Of a DNA stretch of 64,000 nt, positions 1-9,292 are shown piece after piece. A program made the translations under genes and the position numbers. The notes under the pieces were generated by a model that was given only the letters and a program-made list of their open reading frames with translations, did no database searches and was not told the origin of the DNA. The DNA comes from Rhodospirillaceae bacterium (GTDB taxonomy: Bacteria > Pseudomonadota > Alphaproteobacteria > MPNO01 > UBA2964), in contig PBIN01000014.1 of the NCBI GenBank assembly GCA_002720855.1, forward strand, positions 841,619 through 905,618, given 5' to 3'. The stretch's first letter is position 1, and each line of letters opens with the position of its first letter.

Positions 1-55
1 GTTTTTGCTTTTTGCAGCGCTTATCGCAGACAAAGCTGTCGGGTTTACAGCGTGA
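1..55 (+). CDS. ctaB: Heme O synthase (protoheme IX farnesyltransferase), C-terminal end only
   Basis: Only the last 17 codons are in the window, reading FLLFAALIADKAVGFTA and then TGA. The hydrophobic tail and its place directly before a small membrane protein and ctaG fit the end of CtaB, which farnesylates heme b to heme O for the aa3 oxidase. The assignment rests on position and the short tail, since all catalytic motifs lie outside the window. Confidence 0.6.
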   Translation, partial: FLLFAALIADKAVGFTA

Positions 56-58
56 TCA

Positions 59-196
59 ATGGAAATGATGGTGGACCAACAGGAAGAGCAACGCGCCAGA
101 CAGAAGCGGCGCAATCGTGCTTTGCTTGCTGTTCTCATCGGCATGGTCGCCTTGTTCTACGTGATTACCATTGTACGCATGGGGTTTAACGAATGA
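59..196 (+). CDS. Small single-span membrane protein of the cytochrome oxidase cluster (CoxF-like)
   Basis: A 45-codon ORF starts three bases after the ctaB stop and ends in an ATGA overlap with ctaG, so the three genes look translationally coupled. The N-terminal third is polar and strongly basic (QEEQRARQKRRNR). It is followed by one transmembrane segment at about residues 22-40 and a short tail. Small proteins of this layout commonly sit between ctaB and ctaG in alphaproteobacteria and are named CoxF or left hypothetical. A role in oxidase assembly is inferred from position. The topology would put the basic end in the cytoplasm. Confidence 0.65.
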   Translation: MEMMVDQQEEQRARQKRRNRALLAVLIGMVALFYVITIVRMGFNE

Positions 197-798
197 GCCG
201 GCACGGGAAAACAGTTACCTTGTTCGGCGTTCTGTGCATTCTCGCGGGAATGACAACGCTCGTGGCATATGCCGTTCCACTGTATGAGCTGTTTTGCAAA
301 GTGACTGGTTATGGAGGCACAACGCAGGTAGCCGATACCAACGCCAGCACAGTTCTTGATCGTAAAATTGTAATCCGGTTTAACGCCGATACGAATCCTG
401 AATTGCCGTGGAAGTTTGAGCCAGTTCAGAGAGCTATTTCCGTTAAGGTGGGGGAACCCGTTTTGGCATTTTATCAGGCTAAATCGTTGGTCCCCTATGA
501 TGTGACAGGCACCGCGACTTTTAACGTTGTTCCGAACAAAGCCGGAAAGTACTTCAACAAAATCGATTGCTTCTGTTTCACTGAACAGAAACTGGGTGCG
601 GGTGCATCAGTTGATTTACCCGTTCAGTTTCACATTGATCCTGCAATCGCAGAGGACAAGGGGTTAGATGATGTTGAAACCATTACCTTGTCATATACGT
701 TTTTTAAATCGGTAGAGACTAAAGATAAGAAAGCGGAAGGCTCCGCCTGGACTACGAAATCATCGCTGACGGGCAAGACCCCGAACGCGGTCAATTGA
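193..798 (+). CDS. ctaG: Cytochrome c oxidase assembly protein CtaG/Cox11
   Basis: The product is a 201-residue membrane-anchored copper chaperone that delivers copper to the CuB site of cytochrome oxidase subunit I. One N-terminal membrane span (about residues 8-28) precedes a periplasmic immunoglobulin-like domain. The copper motif CFCF is present with Cys126 and Cys128, as is the conserved Cys35 just after the membrane span. Length is normal for the family. The start overlaps the preceding small gene by ATGA. It lies directly upstream of ctaE, as in many alphaproteobacteria. The C-terminal 25 residues are lysine- and threonine-rich and look unstructured. Confidence 0.95.
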   Translation: MSRHGKTVTLFGVLCILAGMTTLVAYAVPLYELFCKVTGYGGTTQVADTNASTVLDRKIVIRFNADTNPELPWKFEPVQRAISVKVGEPVLAFYQAKSLVPYDVTGTATFNVVPNKAGKYFNKIDCFCFTEQKLGAGASVDLPVQFHIDPAIAEDKGLDDVETITLSYTFFKSVETKDKKAEGSAWTTKSSLTGKTPNAVN

Positions 799-830
799 TG
801 AAGCGATAACAAACCTCTGGAAATACGAAA

Positions 831-1697
831 ATGGTTGCACCCGCTGATAGCACTGCAGAAACACATGACGCAGAACACAAACACCCCTGGCATCTCGTCG
901 ACCCAAGTCCTTGGCCAGTTCTCGGCGCTCTTAGTGGGGGCGTTCTGGCGGTAGGTACTGTTTTGTACATGCATGATGGCGGATCATGGCTGCTGGCGCT
1001 TGGATTCCTTGGGGTGGCGGCGGTCATGGCTTTTTGGTTCCGCGACGTCACGAGAGAGGCGACGTTTCAAGGCCACCATTCCATTCCTGTACAGGTTGGG
1101 ATGCGATACGGCATGGCGCTATTTATCGCCTCAGAAGTTATGTTTTTTGTGGCGTGGTTCTGGGCATTTTTCAATGCCAGCTTGTTTCCGCCAGAACAAA
1201 TTAAAGGTACCTGGCCACCTCCGGGAATTATTCCGTTTGATCCCTGGAGCCTGCCATTTCTGAATACGCTTATTCTGCTTACCTCTGGCGTCACGTTGAC
1301 CTGGGCACATCACGCTTTGTTAGAGGGCAACAAAGAACATATGTTGCAGGGTCTCGGCCTGACCATTTTCCTTGGTCTGATTTTTACCGGCGTTCAAGGA
1401 TACGAATACAGCCACGCTGCGTTTAGCTTCGCGTTTGAAGAGGATGCGCCGGGTAAAGGCGGTATTTATCCAACCGTGTTTTATATGGCTACCGGCTTTC
1501 ACGGCTTCCATGTCATTGTTGGCACGACTTTCCTCATCGTGTGTTTTTATCGGGCTTACAAGGACCATTTCAAACAAGACCATCACTTTGGCTTTGAAGC
1601 TGCGGCCTGGTACTGGCATTTCGTCGATGTTGTCTGGTTGTTCCTCTTCTGCTGCATCTATTGGTGGGGCGCAGGAGACGCGCCGACCATTTCGTAA
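831..1697 (+). CDS. ctaE: Cytochrome c oxidase subunit III
   Basis: The product is a 288-residue polytopic protein with about seven membrane spans, matching heme-copper oxidase subunit III of the aa3 type. Conserved family stretches include ASEVMFFVAWFWAFF (around residue 100), TWAHHALLEGN, GFHGFHVIVGT and the C-terminal WYWHFVDVVWLFLF. Subunit III stabilises the oxidase and supports proton uptake. It starts 33 bases after ctaG. Subunits I and II are not in the window and presumably lie upstream of ctaB. Confidence 0.97.
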   Translation: MVAPADSTAETHDAEHKHPWHLVDPSPWPVLGALSGGVLAVGTVLYMHDGGSWLLALGFLGVAAVMAFWFRDVTREATFQGHHSIPVQVGMRYGMALFIASEVMFFVAWFWAFFNASLFPPEQIKGTWPPPGIIPFDPWSLPFLNTLILLTSGVTLTWAHHALLEGNKEHMLQGLGLTIFLGLIFTGVQGYEYSHAAFSFAFEEDAPGKGGIYPTVFYMATGFHGFHVIVGTTFLIVCFYRAYKDHFKQDHHFGFEAAAWYWHFVDVVWLFLFCCIYWWGAGDAPTIS

Positions 1698-1724
1698 GCG
1701 CCACTATCTTATATAATCGTTCTG

Positions 1725-1745
1725 GCCACAGCATGTCGCTGTGGC
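1725..1745. other. Perfect 8-bp hairpin between ctaE and the DUF983 gene
   Basis: GCCACAGC and GCTGTGGC form a perfect inverted repeat around a five-base loop, 27 bases after ctaE. No T-tract follows on either strand, so it does not look like a classical intrinsic terminator. It could protect the upstream transcript end or separate expression of ctaE from the DUF983-SURF1 pair. Confidence 0.45.
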
Positions 1746-1772
1746 GTGAAAGTGCGTGGAGAATAAATTAGA

Positions 1773-2150
1773 ATGTCCGGTCAATCGCCGGGACGCTATC
1801 CACGGTTGCGGCCTGGCGAAACGGGGTGGAAGTGTCGGTGTCCACGATGTGGAAAAGGTGCCCTGTACCGCGGTCTTTTGACCGTTGTTGATCATTGTTC
1901 GATGTGTGAGCTCGATCTGTCACCACATGATACCGGTGATGGTGCTTCCGTTTTCGTGATTTTTATTCTTGGTACCCTTGTTGTGCCAATGGCGTATTGG
2001 TTTGAAACAGTATTTTCGCCGCCGATCTGGGCACACCTTCTGGTTTGGCCGCCGATAATTATTTTGCTTGCTATTGCATTGTTACGGCCCGTGAAGGCAA
2101 CATTGATCGCATATCACTTCAAAAACCTGCGCCATAAATATGACGAATGA
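1773..2150 (+). CDS. DUF983 family membrane protein
   Basis: The product is 125 residues, with an N-terminal cysteine cluster (Cys21, Cys23, Cys26, Cys42, Cys45; CRCPRCGKG followed by CSMCELDL) that resembles a zinc ribbon. Two membrane spans follow at about residues 58-80 and 84-104. DUF983 proteins are regularly encoded between ctaE and SURF1 in alphaproteobacteria, and a role in oxidase biogenesis is presumed but not established. The stop overlaps the SURF1 start by 11 bases, so the two are probably co-translated. Confidence 0.9.
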   Translation: MSGQSPGRYPRLRPGETGWKCRCPRCGKGALYRGLLTVVDHCSMCELDLSPHDTGDGASVFVIFILGTLVVPMAYWFETVFSPPIWAHLLVWPPIIILLAIALLRPVKATLIAYHFKNLRHKYDE

Positions 2151-2862
2151 GGCCTCCACCAGTTCAGAATCAACGTCATCGCGCGTAATTTTAGCAGTGC
2201 TCGCTCTGGGGGTATTTTGCATACTTATCGGAATGGGGACCTGGCAACTGCAGCGATTAGCGTGGAAAGAAGACATAATTGCGCAACGGCTCGCCAAACT
2301 TTCTCTCCCCCCAGTCCAGATTTTAAAACCGAGCCATTCCAATCCGGAGTCCTATAGACGTGTCACCATTGATGGCCGGTTCATGTATGAGAAAGAATTG
2401 TTCGTCGGGCCAAAACCATTTCGCGGACGCCCTGGTTGGCATGTCGTGACACCGTTAAAGCATTCGTCGGGAGAACTCATTCTGGTCGATCGCGGCTGGG
2501 TACCGCAAGAATTGAAATCTGCTGCGAAAAGAAAGAAAGGTCATCAAACGGATTTTGTCTCTGTAGTCGGTGTTGCCAGTTGGCCGCGCAAGTCGGGATA
2601 TTTTGAGCATGAGAATGACCCGAGAAAGGGCCAGTGGTTTCGAGTGGACCCCAAAGCGATGGCCGCCCAAATGAGGATCGAAAAAGTGACGCCGTACTGG
2701 ATCATTTCAGAGTCACTCCCTAAAAACAAAGGTTATCCTATTGGTGGCGGTGGTATAAAAATGCCCGCAAACAATCATTTTCAGTATGCGCTCACTTGGT
2801 ATGGCATGGCGCTGGGTTTAGTGGTGCTTTCGATCGTCTATTGGCGGCAGAGGCGGCGATAG
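2140..2862 (+). CDS. SURF1 family protein, cytochrome oxidase assembly
   Basis: The product is a 240-residue SURF1/Shy1-type protein with the family topology: one membrane span near the N-terminus (about residues 16-36), a large periplasmic domain, and a second span at the C-terminus (about 215-235). Conserved family features include GTWQLQRLAWKE after the first span, VDRGWVPQE in the middle, and the NHFQYALTWYGMAL stretch leading into the last span. SURF1 assists heme a insertion into subunit I. It closes the oxidase cluster and overlaps the DUF983 gene. Confidence 0.93.
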   Translation: MTNEASTSSESTSSRVILAVLALGVFCILIGMGTWQLQRLAWKEDIIAQRLAKLSLPPVQILKPSHSNPESYRRVTIDGRFMYEKELFVGPKPFRGRPGWHVVTPLKHSSGELILVDRGWVPQELKSAAKRKKGHQTDFVSVVGVASWPRKSGYFEHENDPRKGQWFRVDPKAMAAQMRIEKVTPYWIISESLPKNKGYPIGGGGIKMPANNHFQYALTWYGMALGLVVLSIVYWRQRRR

Positions 2863-3776
2863 TGCTAACAGCAACGTTCTGGAAGCGGGCATCCGTCCGC
2901 GGTGCGCTCTGGATGTGTGGCGCGTCGCTCATGATTGCTTTTTCAGCGGCCTGTATTCGAGAGTTGTCGGATACCTATAACACGTTTCAGCTGGTGTTTT
3001 TTCGTAGCGCGGTTGGCTTGCTGCTCCTTTCGCCCTGGATGTTTCGGACAGCAGGCCTTGGCACGCTTTCTACCACCCGGCTGCCTCTCTACATGGTGAG
3101 AACCGCCTTCAGCTATACCGGTATGGTGTGCGTATTTTTCGGGCTTGCGAATATGCCTATCGGTGAGGTCTATGCACTCTTGTTCCTCGTTCCGATGATC
3201 ACCATCGTCATGGCGGTTTTCATTCTGAAAGAAAGAGCAGGTATTGAAGCCTGGCTTGCCTGCGGAGTGGCGTTTATAGGCGCTCTCGTTATTTTGCGGC
3301 CTGGAATTATTGCAATTACCCTTGCGGCGGCCGCGGTGCTAGTAACAGCCATAACCTATGCCGCCACCAATATCTGCATAAAATCTCTGTCACGAACGGA
3401 TTCGCCAGCGCAGATTACATTTTATGGGCAATTGCTCGCTTTGCCGCTTGCTTTGGTCCCCGCACTTTTTGTCTGGAAAACACCGTCTTGGTCTGATTTG
3501 CCGCTAATCTTTGCGCTTGGGACATTGCAACTCCTGGCGGGTTTGTTTCATGCCTATTCCGTCCGGGCAGCAGATGCGCGGGTGGTTCAGCCCTTTAATT
3601 TTGTACGATTGCCCGCAAGTGTTCTGATTGCCTTCATACTATTTTCCGAACTGCCATCACCCTGGACGTGGCTCGGAGCGACACTAATTTTCGCCAGCTC
3701 TTACTACGTTTTGTACAAAGAGGGTGCCAAAAAGGAGGCTGTTAGCGACGGAGAAGGAACTCACGGCCAAGCTTGA
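2862..3776 (+). CDS. DMT superfamily transporter, EamA family
   Basis: The product is about 304 residues with roughly ten hydrophobic spans arranged as two EamA repeats, typical of drug/metabolite exporters. I chose the GTG at 2862, which overlaps the last base of the SURF1 stop codon. An in-frame ATG at 2796 would add 22 residues inside the SURF1 gene that do not look like a natural leader. The C-terminus KEGAKKEAV is a usual cytoplasmic tail. The substrate cannot be read from sequence. It overlaps the convergent nicotinate phosphoribosyltransferase gene by 35 bases. Confidence 0.88.
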   Translation: MLTATFWKRASVRGALWMCGASLMIAFSAACIRELSDTYNTFQLVFFRSAVGLLLLSPWMFRTAGLGTLSTTRLPLYMVRTAFSYTGMVCVFFGLANMPIGEVYALLFLVPMITIVMAVFILKERAGIEAWLACGVAFIGALVILRPGIIAITLAAAAVLVTAITYAATNICIKSLSRTDSPAQITFYGQLLALPLALVPALFVWKTPSWSDLPLIFALGTLQLLAGLFHAYSVRAADARVVQPFNFVRLPASVLIAFILFSELPSPWTWLGATLIFASSYYVLYKEGAKKEAVSDGEGTHGQA

Positions 3777-4923
3777 CCCGTGCCGTCCCGTTATATTCGA
3801 TGATGTCTGCTGTGGCGTAGGTTTCGCTCCACGTCGTAGGGAGATAACTGCCGGTACCGATAACATCCACCGGCGCTTCGGCTTCTGCAAAAAGATGACA
3901 TTTCGCCGGACCAAAGCCACTTGAGGCGACGATTCTCGCGTTCTTATAGCCTTCGCTGTCGAGTACTTCTCTCATCCGCCAAATTGCTGCGGCGGAAACG
4001 CCCGCGCCTACGAGATATGAAAGCTCTGCCTTCGAACGATAGCCCCGGACGACCTCTGGCACGTGCCGTTCAAGGACGGCGTAGGAGGCGGCTGGATCCA
4101 GGCCCTCTATATAACGGCTCCCCGGCGTATCAAGACGGAACGAGAGTCCTCCCTGTTCAACAAGTTCGGGAAATTTCTTGCAGACGGCAAGTGTGTCGGA
4201 AACTTCCTGTCCAAAGTAATCGACCAGAACGGTCATCGGCATCTCAGGAAAGGCCTCCCGAAACATTTCAGCAGCTCTTAATGTGCTGCCCGCATAACCA
4301 ATAAAGGCGTGCGGCATCGTGCCCTTGCCGTCTTCTTCATCAAAGTAATGGGCGGTTGCGTCCGTCGCATTTCCAATGAATCCAATCGCGCCCACTTTCT
4401 TTTTCGCTTTGGCTGAGCCAACGGAGGCCGCGTACGCCATCATTTCTGCCATGCTCGTGCCAGCGCAGTGTCTTGCATCCATAGCCATAAAGGCGACCTT
4501 TGGAAGGTCTGAACACATCGTATAGGCATTGTAGGCTGCAATGCAGGCGGGGCCGAGCTTCTGTAACAGCAGCGTTTCCAAATCAACCAACTGAGAGAAC
4601 GAGCCAGTTACATAGGCAATAGGTTCACCAGCACCGACCCACTTCCCCTCCTTGTATTGCAGGTCGATGTCAAAATCTGTGCTGCGTTCGTCTGCTACGG
4701 CCTGAAGCCAATCGAGTGCAAGGCGAGGAGCAGATATAACAGGACGCCGCATGAACAAAGCGTAGGTTACCTGGGCATCACCAAACTTTGCTACTGCTTC
4801 CTTGCTTCGAGAAAAATACTTGTCCGTCCAATTTTCAATTTCCGTTTGCCGGGTTGGCCAGTTCGATTCACCAGCTTCTTTTGGTGTGGGAGATTTTCCC
4901 TTTGGGTTTACGGATGTTGCCAT
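3742..4923 (-). CDS. Nicotinate phosphoribosyltransferase
   Basis: The product is a 393-residue protein of the nicotinate/quinolinate phosphoribosyltransferase fold. It would convert nicotinate and PRPP to nicotinate mononucleotide in NAD salvage. Visible family features are the central DARHCAGTSMAEMMAYAA segment, GAIGFIGNATDATAHYF, and the late SSGFGPAKCHLF and DVIGTGSYLP stretches that line the phosphate-binding barrel. The N-terminal 30 residues are polar and proline-rich. The gene is monocistronic and convergent with the EamA gene. Confidence 0.85.
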   Translation of the reverse strand: MATSVNPKGKSPTPKEAGESNWPTRQTEIENWTDKYFSRSKEAVAKFGDAQVTYALFMRRPVISAPRLALDWLQAVADERSTDFDIDLQYKEGKWVGAGEPIAYVTGSFSQLVDLETLLLQKLGPACIAAYNAYTMCSDLPKVAFMAMDARHCAGTSMAEMMAYAASVGSAKAKKKVGAIGFIGNATDATAHYFDEEDGKGTMPHAFIGYAGSTLRAAEMFREAFPEMPMTVLVDYFGQEVSDTLAVCKKFPELVEQGGLSFRLDTPGSRYIEGLDPAASYAVLERHVPEVVRGYRSKAELSYLVGAGVSAAAIWRMREVLDSEGYKNARIVASSGFGPAKCHLFAEAEAPVDVIGTGSYLPTTWSETYATADIIEYNGTARVKLGREFLLRR

Positions 4924-5039
4924 GATATTGCTCGTGCGCCTTCGGCGAGTAATCTAGCGTATTCAACCACATAATAACTATGTTGCGGTAGTGCCATGTC
5001 AGTCACATACAATCAATACAGATTGAGATCGAATTAATA

Positions 5040-6527
5040 ATGTCTTCCTATACCGAACTGGAATCGCGTTTTCGGCGCATTGGGGCTCTCGAGGAAGCGG
5101 AAGGAATTCTGCACTGGGATATGTCGGTCATCATGCCGAACGGCGGCGCGGGTTCACGGGCCGAGCAGTTGGCCGCAATGAAACTCACAATTCACGAGTT
5201 GCTTACGGACCCATTGCTAGAGGATTTGCTCAATGACGCCGAGACGCAGTCACTTGATGACATCTGGCAGTTGGCAAATCTGCGCGAAATGCGGCGGCGC
5301 TGGCAACACGCCAATGCACTGGACGGTGAACTCGTAGAAGCTCTTAGTAAGTCGTCCAGTAAGTGTGAAATGATTTGGCGGGAGGCACGACCCAAGAACG
5401 ATTTTGCGGCAGTTTCAGATGCACTATCCGAAGTCTTGAACTTGGTAAGGCAAAAGGCAGAAACAAAAGCGTCTACTCTGGGTGTGTCGCCCTATGAGGC
5501 TTTACTGGATCAGTTTGAACCTGGTACGCGTATCGTCGATATCGACCGGCTATTTGATGATCTTGCCTCTTTTCTTCCAAACTTCCTCGATGACGCCTTA
5601 TCGCGGCAGGAGGCAGCTGGTGAACCCCTTAAACCGGTCGGACCATTTGATCTGACAGCACAACAGAAATTGGCGGCCAAACTTATGGAGCATGTTGGTT
5701 TCGATTTCGATCATGGCCGGCTCGATATTAGCCTGCATCCTTTCTGCGGCGGAGTTCCCGACGACGTTAGAATTACGACTCGATATGAGGAAGACGATTT
5801 TGCGCAAAGCCTAATGGGGGTATTGCACGAAACTGGTCACGCTATGTATGAACGTGGACTGCCCGTTGAGTGGCGTTTGCAACCAGTTGGCCAGGCAAGG
5901 GGCATGGCGCTCCATGAGAGCCAGTCCTTGTTGGTCGAAATGCAAATTTGCAGAGGTTCGGAGTTCTTGACCTTTGCTGCTCCGCTGATGAGAGATGCTT
6001 TTAACGGCTCCGGGGCAGCATGGGCGCCGGACAATATGCAGCGTTTGCAAGCGCGGGTGGAGCGCGGCTTTATTCGTGTTGATGCGGACGAGGTGACATA
6101 TCCTGCACATGTAATTTTGCGCTATCGTTTGGAGCGGGCTCTCATTTCCGGCGAGATGCAGATTTCAGATCTGCCGACAGCCTGGAATGACGGGATGAAA
6201 GAATTATTGGGTATCGTTCCTGAGACAGATCGGGAAGGATGTTTACAGGACATTCACTGGTTCGATGGCGCTTTCGGTTATTTCCCCACCTACACCATGG
6301 GTGCTCTGGCAGCAGCACAAATTTATCAGGCGGCGTCTGGCGCTGATCGCAATATCAAACCGGCTATTTCGGAGGGGGATTTCGGGCCGCTAATGACCTG
6401 GCTGCGGACCAATATTCATGGCAAAGGATCGGTTGGCACTACGGATGAAATATTGACCGAGGCAACAGGCTTACCGCTTGGGACCGAGGCGTTCAAATCA
6501 CATCTGAAGGCCCGATATCTTAATTGA
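5040..6527 (+). CDS. M32 family metallocarboxypeptidase (carboxypeptidase Taq type)
   Basis: The product is 495 residues, the usual length for M32 enzymes. The zinc motif HETGH is at residues 263-267 and the third ligand is probably Glu293 within ALHESQSLLVE. Other M32 signatures are HPF (233-235) and DVRITTRY just before the zinc site. The enzyme is cytoplasmic, lacking a signal peptide, and removes C-terminal residues from peptides. It stands alone, 99 bases before thrC and divergent from the nicotinate phosphoribosyltransferase gene. Confidence 0.95.
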   Translation: MSSYTELESRFRRIGALEEAEGILHWDMSVIMPNGGAGSRAEQLAAMKLTIHELLTDPLLEDLLNDAETQSLDDIWQLANLREMRRRWQHANALDGELVEALSKSSSKCEMIWREARPKNDFAAVSDALSEVLNLVRQKAETKASTLGVSPYEALLDQFEPGTRIVDIDRLFDDLASFLPNFLDDALSRQEAAGEPLKPVGPFDLTAQQKLAAKLMEHVGFDFDHGRLDISLHPFCGGVPDDVRITTRYEEDDFAQSLMGVLHETGHAMYERGLPVEWRLQPVGQARGMALHESQSLLVEMQICRGSEFLTFAAPLMRDAFNGSGAAWAPDNMQRLQARVERGFIRVDADEVTYPAHVILRYRLERALISGEMQISDLPTAWNDGMKELLGIVPETDREGCLQDIHWFDGAFGYFPTYTMGALAAAQIYQAASGADRNIKPAISEGDFGPLMTWLRTNIHGKGSVGTTDEILTEATGLPLGTEAFKSHLKARYLN

Positions 6528-6626
6528 CAATTCAGTTTAAATTTACGGTGCTGCTATGTTGCTCCGCCGAGGCATCGCCGATAGTCTGTGCCGCCGTTTT
6601 AGGCCGGATCGGCCAAGGAGATTAGA

Positions 6627-8024
6627 TTGCGTTATGTGAGCACACGGGGAACAGCGCCGGTTCTCGAGTTTGAAGAAGCGGTACTCGCTGGACTGGCCAG
6701 CGATGGCGGGCTCTATGTGCCTGAAGAATGGCCGCAGCTTTCCGCTGAACAGCTTCGATCGATGCGTGGTCTCTCCTATGCTGAAATTGCATTTCGGGTG
6801 ATACAGCCGTTTGTCGATGGGGCAATTGAGGACTCGGATCTTAAATCGATCATTGATGAGTCCTACGCCGATTTTACCCACGCCGCTGTTGCGCCGTTGC
6901 AGCAGCTCAACAGTAATTTATTCCTCCTGGAACTATTTCACGGCCCGACTTTGGCGTTTAAGGATTTTGCCCTTCAGGTGTTGGGTCGCCTGTTCGATCA
7001 TATTCTGGCCAAGCGCGGCGAGCGCATAACGATCGTCGGTGCGACGTCGGGCGATACTGGTTCAGCAGCAATCGAAGCCTGTCGCGGCCGCGAGGCGATC
7101 GAGATATTTATTCTCCATCCAAAGGGACGGGTTTCGGACATACAGCGGTGTCAAATGACCACTGTGTCCGAACCCAACGTCCATAATATTGCCATCGAAG
7201 GAACTTTTGACGATTGCCAGGACCTCGTCAAAGAGATGTTTAACGATGCAGCATTTCGTAACGAGCAAAACCTTTCAGCTGTGAATTCGATCAATTGGGC
7301 GCGGATCATGGCTCAGGTTGTATATTACGTATCCTCGGCACTCAGCTTGGGCGCGCCCGATCGATCAGTCGCTTATTCTGTTCCCACCGGAAATTTTGGC
7401 GACATTTTTGCAGGATATGTTGCCGCAAAAATTGGGCTTCCGGTCGAGCGTTTGATAATTGGAACTAACACAAATGATATTCTCGCGCGGTTCCTGGAAA
7501 CTGGCGAGATGGAGGCTCGCGATGTCGTCGCGACCCTCAGCCCGGCGATGGATATTCAGATATCCAGCAATTTTGAGAGATTGTTGTTCGACCTTTACGA
7601 ACGCGATGCTCGCATTGTTAGCCAGGCCATGACGGCATTTCGGCAAAGCGGTAGCATGACGGCGTCATCAGAGGTGCTGGAAAATGCGCGTAGTATGTTT
7701 TCGGCAGAACGCTTGGATGATGACGGTATCAAACGCCAGATCAAGGAGACTTATGAGGCCTGTGGCGTGATCATCGACCCCCATACGGCAACTGGATTGA
7801 ACGCCGCGAAACATTGCGGTGTTGATCAATCGGTACCCGTTGTCTCTCTGGCGACGGCACACCCGGCGAAATTTCCGGATGCTGTTGAAGCGGCAATCAA
7901 TGTGCGCCCACCCCTTCCTCTGGCTTTAGCTGATTTACTCGAACGGCCAGAGCGCCTGGAAACGTTACCGAACGACTTGAACAAAGTTCAAGCATATGTA
8001 CGGGAGCAAGCGTCGCAATCATGA
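6627..8024 (+). CDS. thrC: Threonine synthase
   Basis: The product is a 465-residue PLP enzyme that converts O-phosphohomoserine to threonine. The PLP lysine is Lys112 in HGPTLAFKDFALQ. The N-terminal MRYVSTRG, the VGATSGDTGSAA phosphate-binding loop and VPTGNFGDIFAGY are typical of the long, class 2 threonine synthases. The start is TTG: AAGGAG at 6615-6620 lies six bases upstream and the protein aligns from this residue. The stop overlaps the M16 peptidase start by ATGA. The partner thrB lies at about 15 kb on the other strand. Confidence 0.97.
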   Translation: MRYVSTRGTAPVLEFEEAVLAGLASDGGLYVPEEWPQLSAEQLRSMRGLSYAEIAFRVIQPFVDGAIEDSDLKSIIDESYADFTHAAVAPLQQLNSNLFLLELFHGPTLAFKDFALQVLGRLFDHILAKRGERITIVGATSGDTGSAAIEACRGREAIEIFILHPKGRVSDIQRCQMTTVSEPNVHNIAIEGTFDDCQDLVKEMFNDAAFRNEQNLSAVNSINWARIMAQVVYYVSSALSLGAPDRSVAYSVPTGNFGDIFAGYVAAKIGLPVERLIIGTNTNDILARFLETGEMEARDVVATLSPAMDIQISSNFERLLFDLYERDARIVSQAMTAFRQSGSMTASSEVLENARSMFSAERLDDDGIKRQIKETYEACGVIIDPHTATGLNAAKHCGVDQSVPVVSLATAHPAKFPDAVEAAINVRPPLPLALADLLERPERLETLPNDLNKVQAYVREQASQS

Positions 8025-9283
8025 CAGTTGATGTCACTAAACTCCCCAATGGATTAACGGTTGTAACTGATCGTCTTGAAACCGTGGAGACCGTTTCTCT
8101 TGGTGTCTGGGTGCAAGCCGGTGCCCGTTTCGAAACCGCGGCGAACAACGGTGTTTCGCACCTTTTGGAACATATGGCCTTTAAAGGAACCGCGAAGCGC
8201 TCAGCGCGCGATATTGCCGAAGAGATCGAAGCTGTCGGCGGTCATTTAAACGCATTTACGTCCCGTGAAATTACGGCGTTTCACGCAACTATTCTGAAGG
8301 ACAATATAGATATCGCGATCGATATCATTGGCGACATTTTGCAAAACTCTGTCTTTGACCAGGATGAACTGGAACGCGAACGCGCAGTAGTTCTGCAGGA
8401 AATAGGACAGTCGTTCGATACGCCTGACGATGTCGTGTTTGACCATTTCCAAAGCACGGCATTTCCTGATCAACCACTCGGTCGGCCAGTTCTCGGGCCG
8501 CCTGAAATTGTTGCCAGTATGACCCGTGACACGTTGATGGGGTATATGGGTACGCATTATACGCCGCAAAGAATGATCTTCTCGGCCGCCGGAAAACTTG
8601 ATCATGACGCGGTCGTTGCAATGGTTGAACGGCAGTTCGCAAGTTTGGAGAACAACGATCTGAAAGAACCCGCCGCAGCTCACTATCGAGGCGGCGATAT
8701 GCGGGAGGCGAGAGATCTGGAGCAGGCTCATTTGGTTCTTGGGTTTAAGTCGGCCGGGTTCCACGATCCGGATTATTACGCAGTTGCTGTAGCGGCTTCG
8801 GTTCTGGGCGGGGGAATGTCATCCCGTCTTTTTCAAGAAATTCGTGAGAAGCGAGGGCTGGTCTATTCGATCTATGGCTTTAACTCTGCTTACTCCGACA
8901 GTGGGATCTTCGGCGTATATGCGGGAACAGGAGAAAAAGGATTGCTCGAACTCGTTCCCTCGCTTTGTGATGAACTAAAGAGATCAACCTCATCTATACA
9001 AGAGAAGGAGTTGGCAAGGGCACGGGCACAAATGCGTACCGGCATCGTTATGTCATTGGAAAGTACAGCGGCCCGAGCCGAACAAATCGCGCGTCAAATC
9101 GCTGTGTTTGGACGTGTCCTGTCTATCGAAGAGCTGATCGAGAAAGTTGATGCTCTGCGGACTTCGGACATTGAGCAAGCTATTGCGAGGTTGCTCTCTA
9201 GTGATCCAACGATTGCTGCAATTGGGCCCGTCGGCCAGTTACCGTCTTATGAAGAAATTGCCGAACAATTAAAAGCAGCCTGA
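8021..9283 (+). CDS. M16 family zinc peptidase (mitochondrial processing peptidase-like)
   Basis: The product is a 420-residue pitrilysin-family protein. The inverted zinc motif HLLEH is at residues 47-51 and the downstream acidic ligand region (ERAVVLQEIGQ) is present, so it should be catalytically active. The glycine-rich GGGMSSRLFQEIREKRGLVYS segment is characteristic of processing-peptidase beta-like subunits. No signal peptide is evident. Coupling to thrC by ATGA overlap is a common alphaproteobacterial arrangement with no known functional reason. Confidence 0.94.
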   Translation: MTVDVTKLPNGLTVVTDRLETVETVSLGVWVQAGARFETAANNGVSHLLEHMAFKGTAKRSARDIAEEIEAVGGHLNAFTSREITAFHATILKDNIDIAIDIIGDILQNSVFDQDELERERAVVLQEIGQSFDTPDDVVFDHFQSTAFPDQPLGRPVLGPPEIVASMTRDTLMGYMGTHYTPQRMIFSAAGKLDHDAVVAMVERQFASLENNDLKEPAAAHYRGGDMREARDLEQAHLVLGFKSAGFHDPDYYAVAVAASVLGGGMSSRLFQEIREKRGLVYSIYGFNSAYSDSGIFGVYAGTGEKGLLELVPSLCDELKRSTSSIQEKELARARAQMRTGIVMSLESTAARAEQIARQIAVFGRVLSIEELIEKVDALRTSDIEQAIARLLSSDPTIAAIGPVGQLPSYEEIAEQLKAA

Positions 9284-9292
9284 TACCAAAAT

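Noticed and set aside
1725-1745. Hairpin after ctaE considered as an intrinsic terminator
   Set aside because: The stem is perfect but no T-tract follows on either strand.
5811-6110. Antisense ORFs of about 100 codons within the M32 gene, and similar ORFs opposite smc, dsbD and ETF-QO
   Set aside because: They mirror the codon pattern of well-supported genes, have atypical composition and no recognisable domain.
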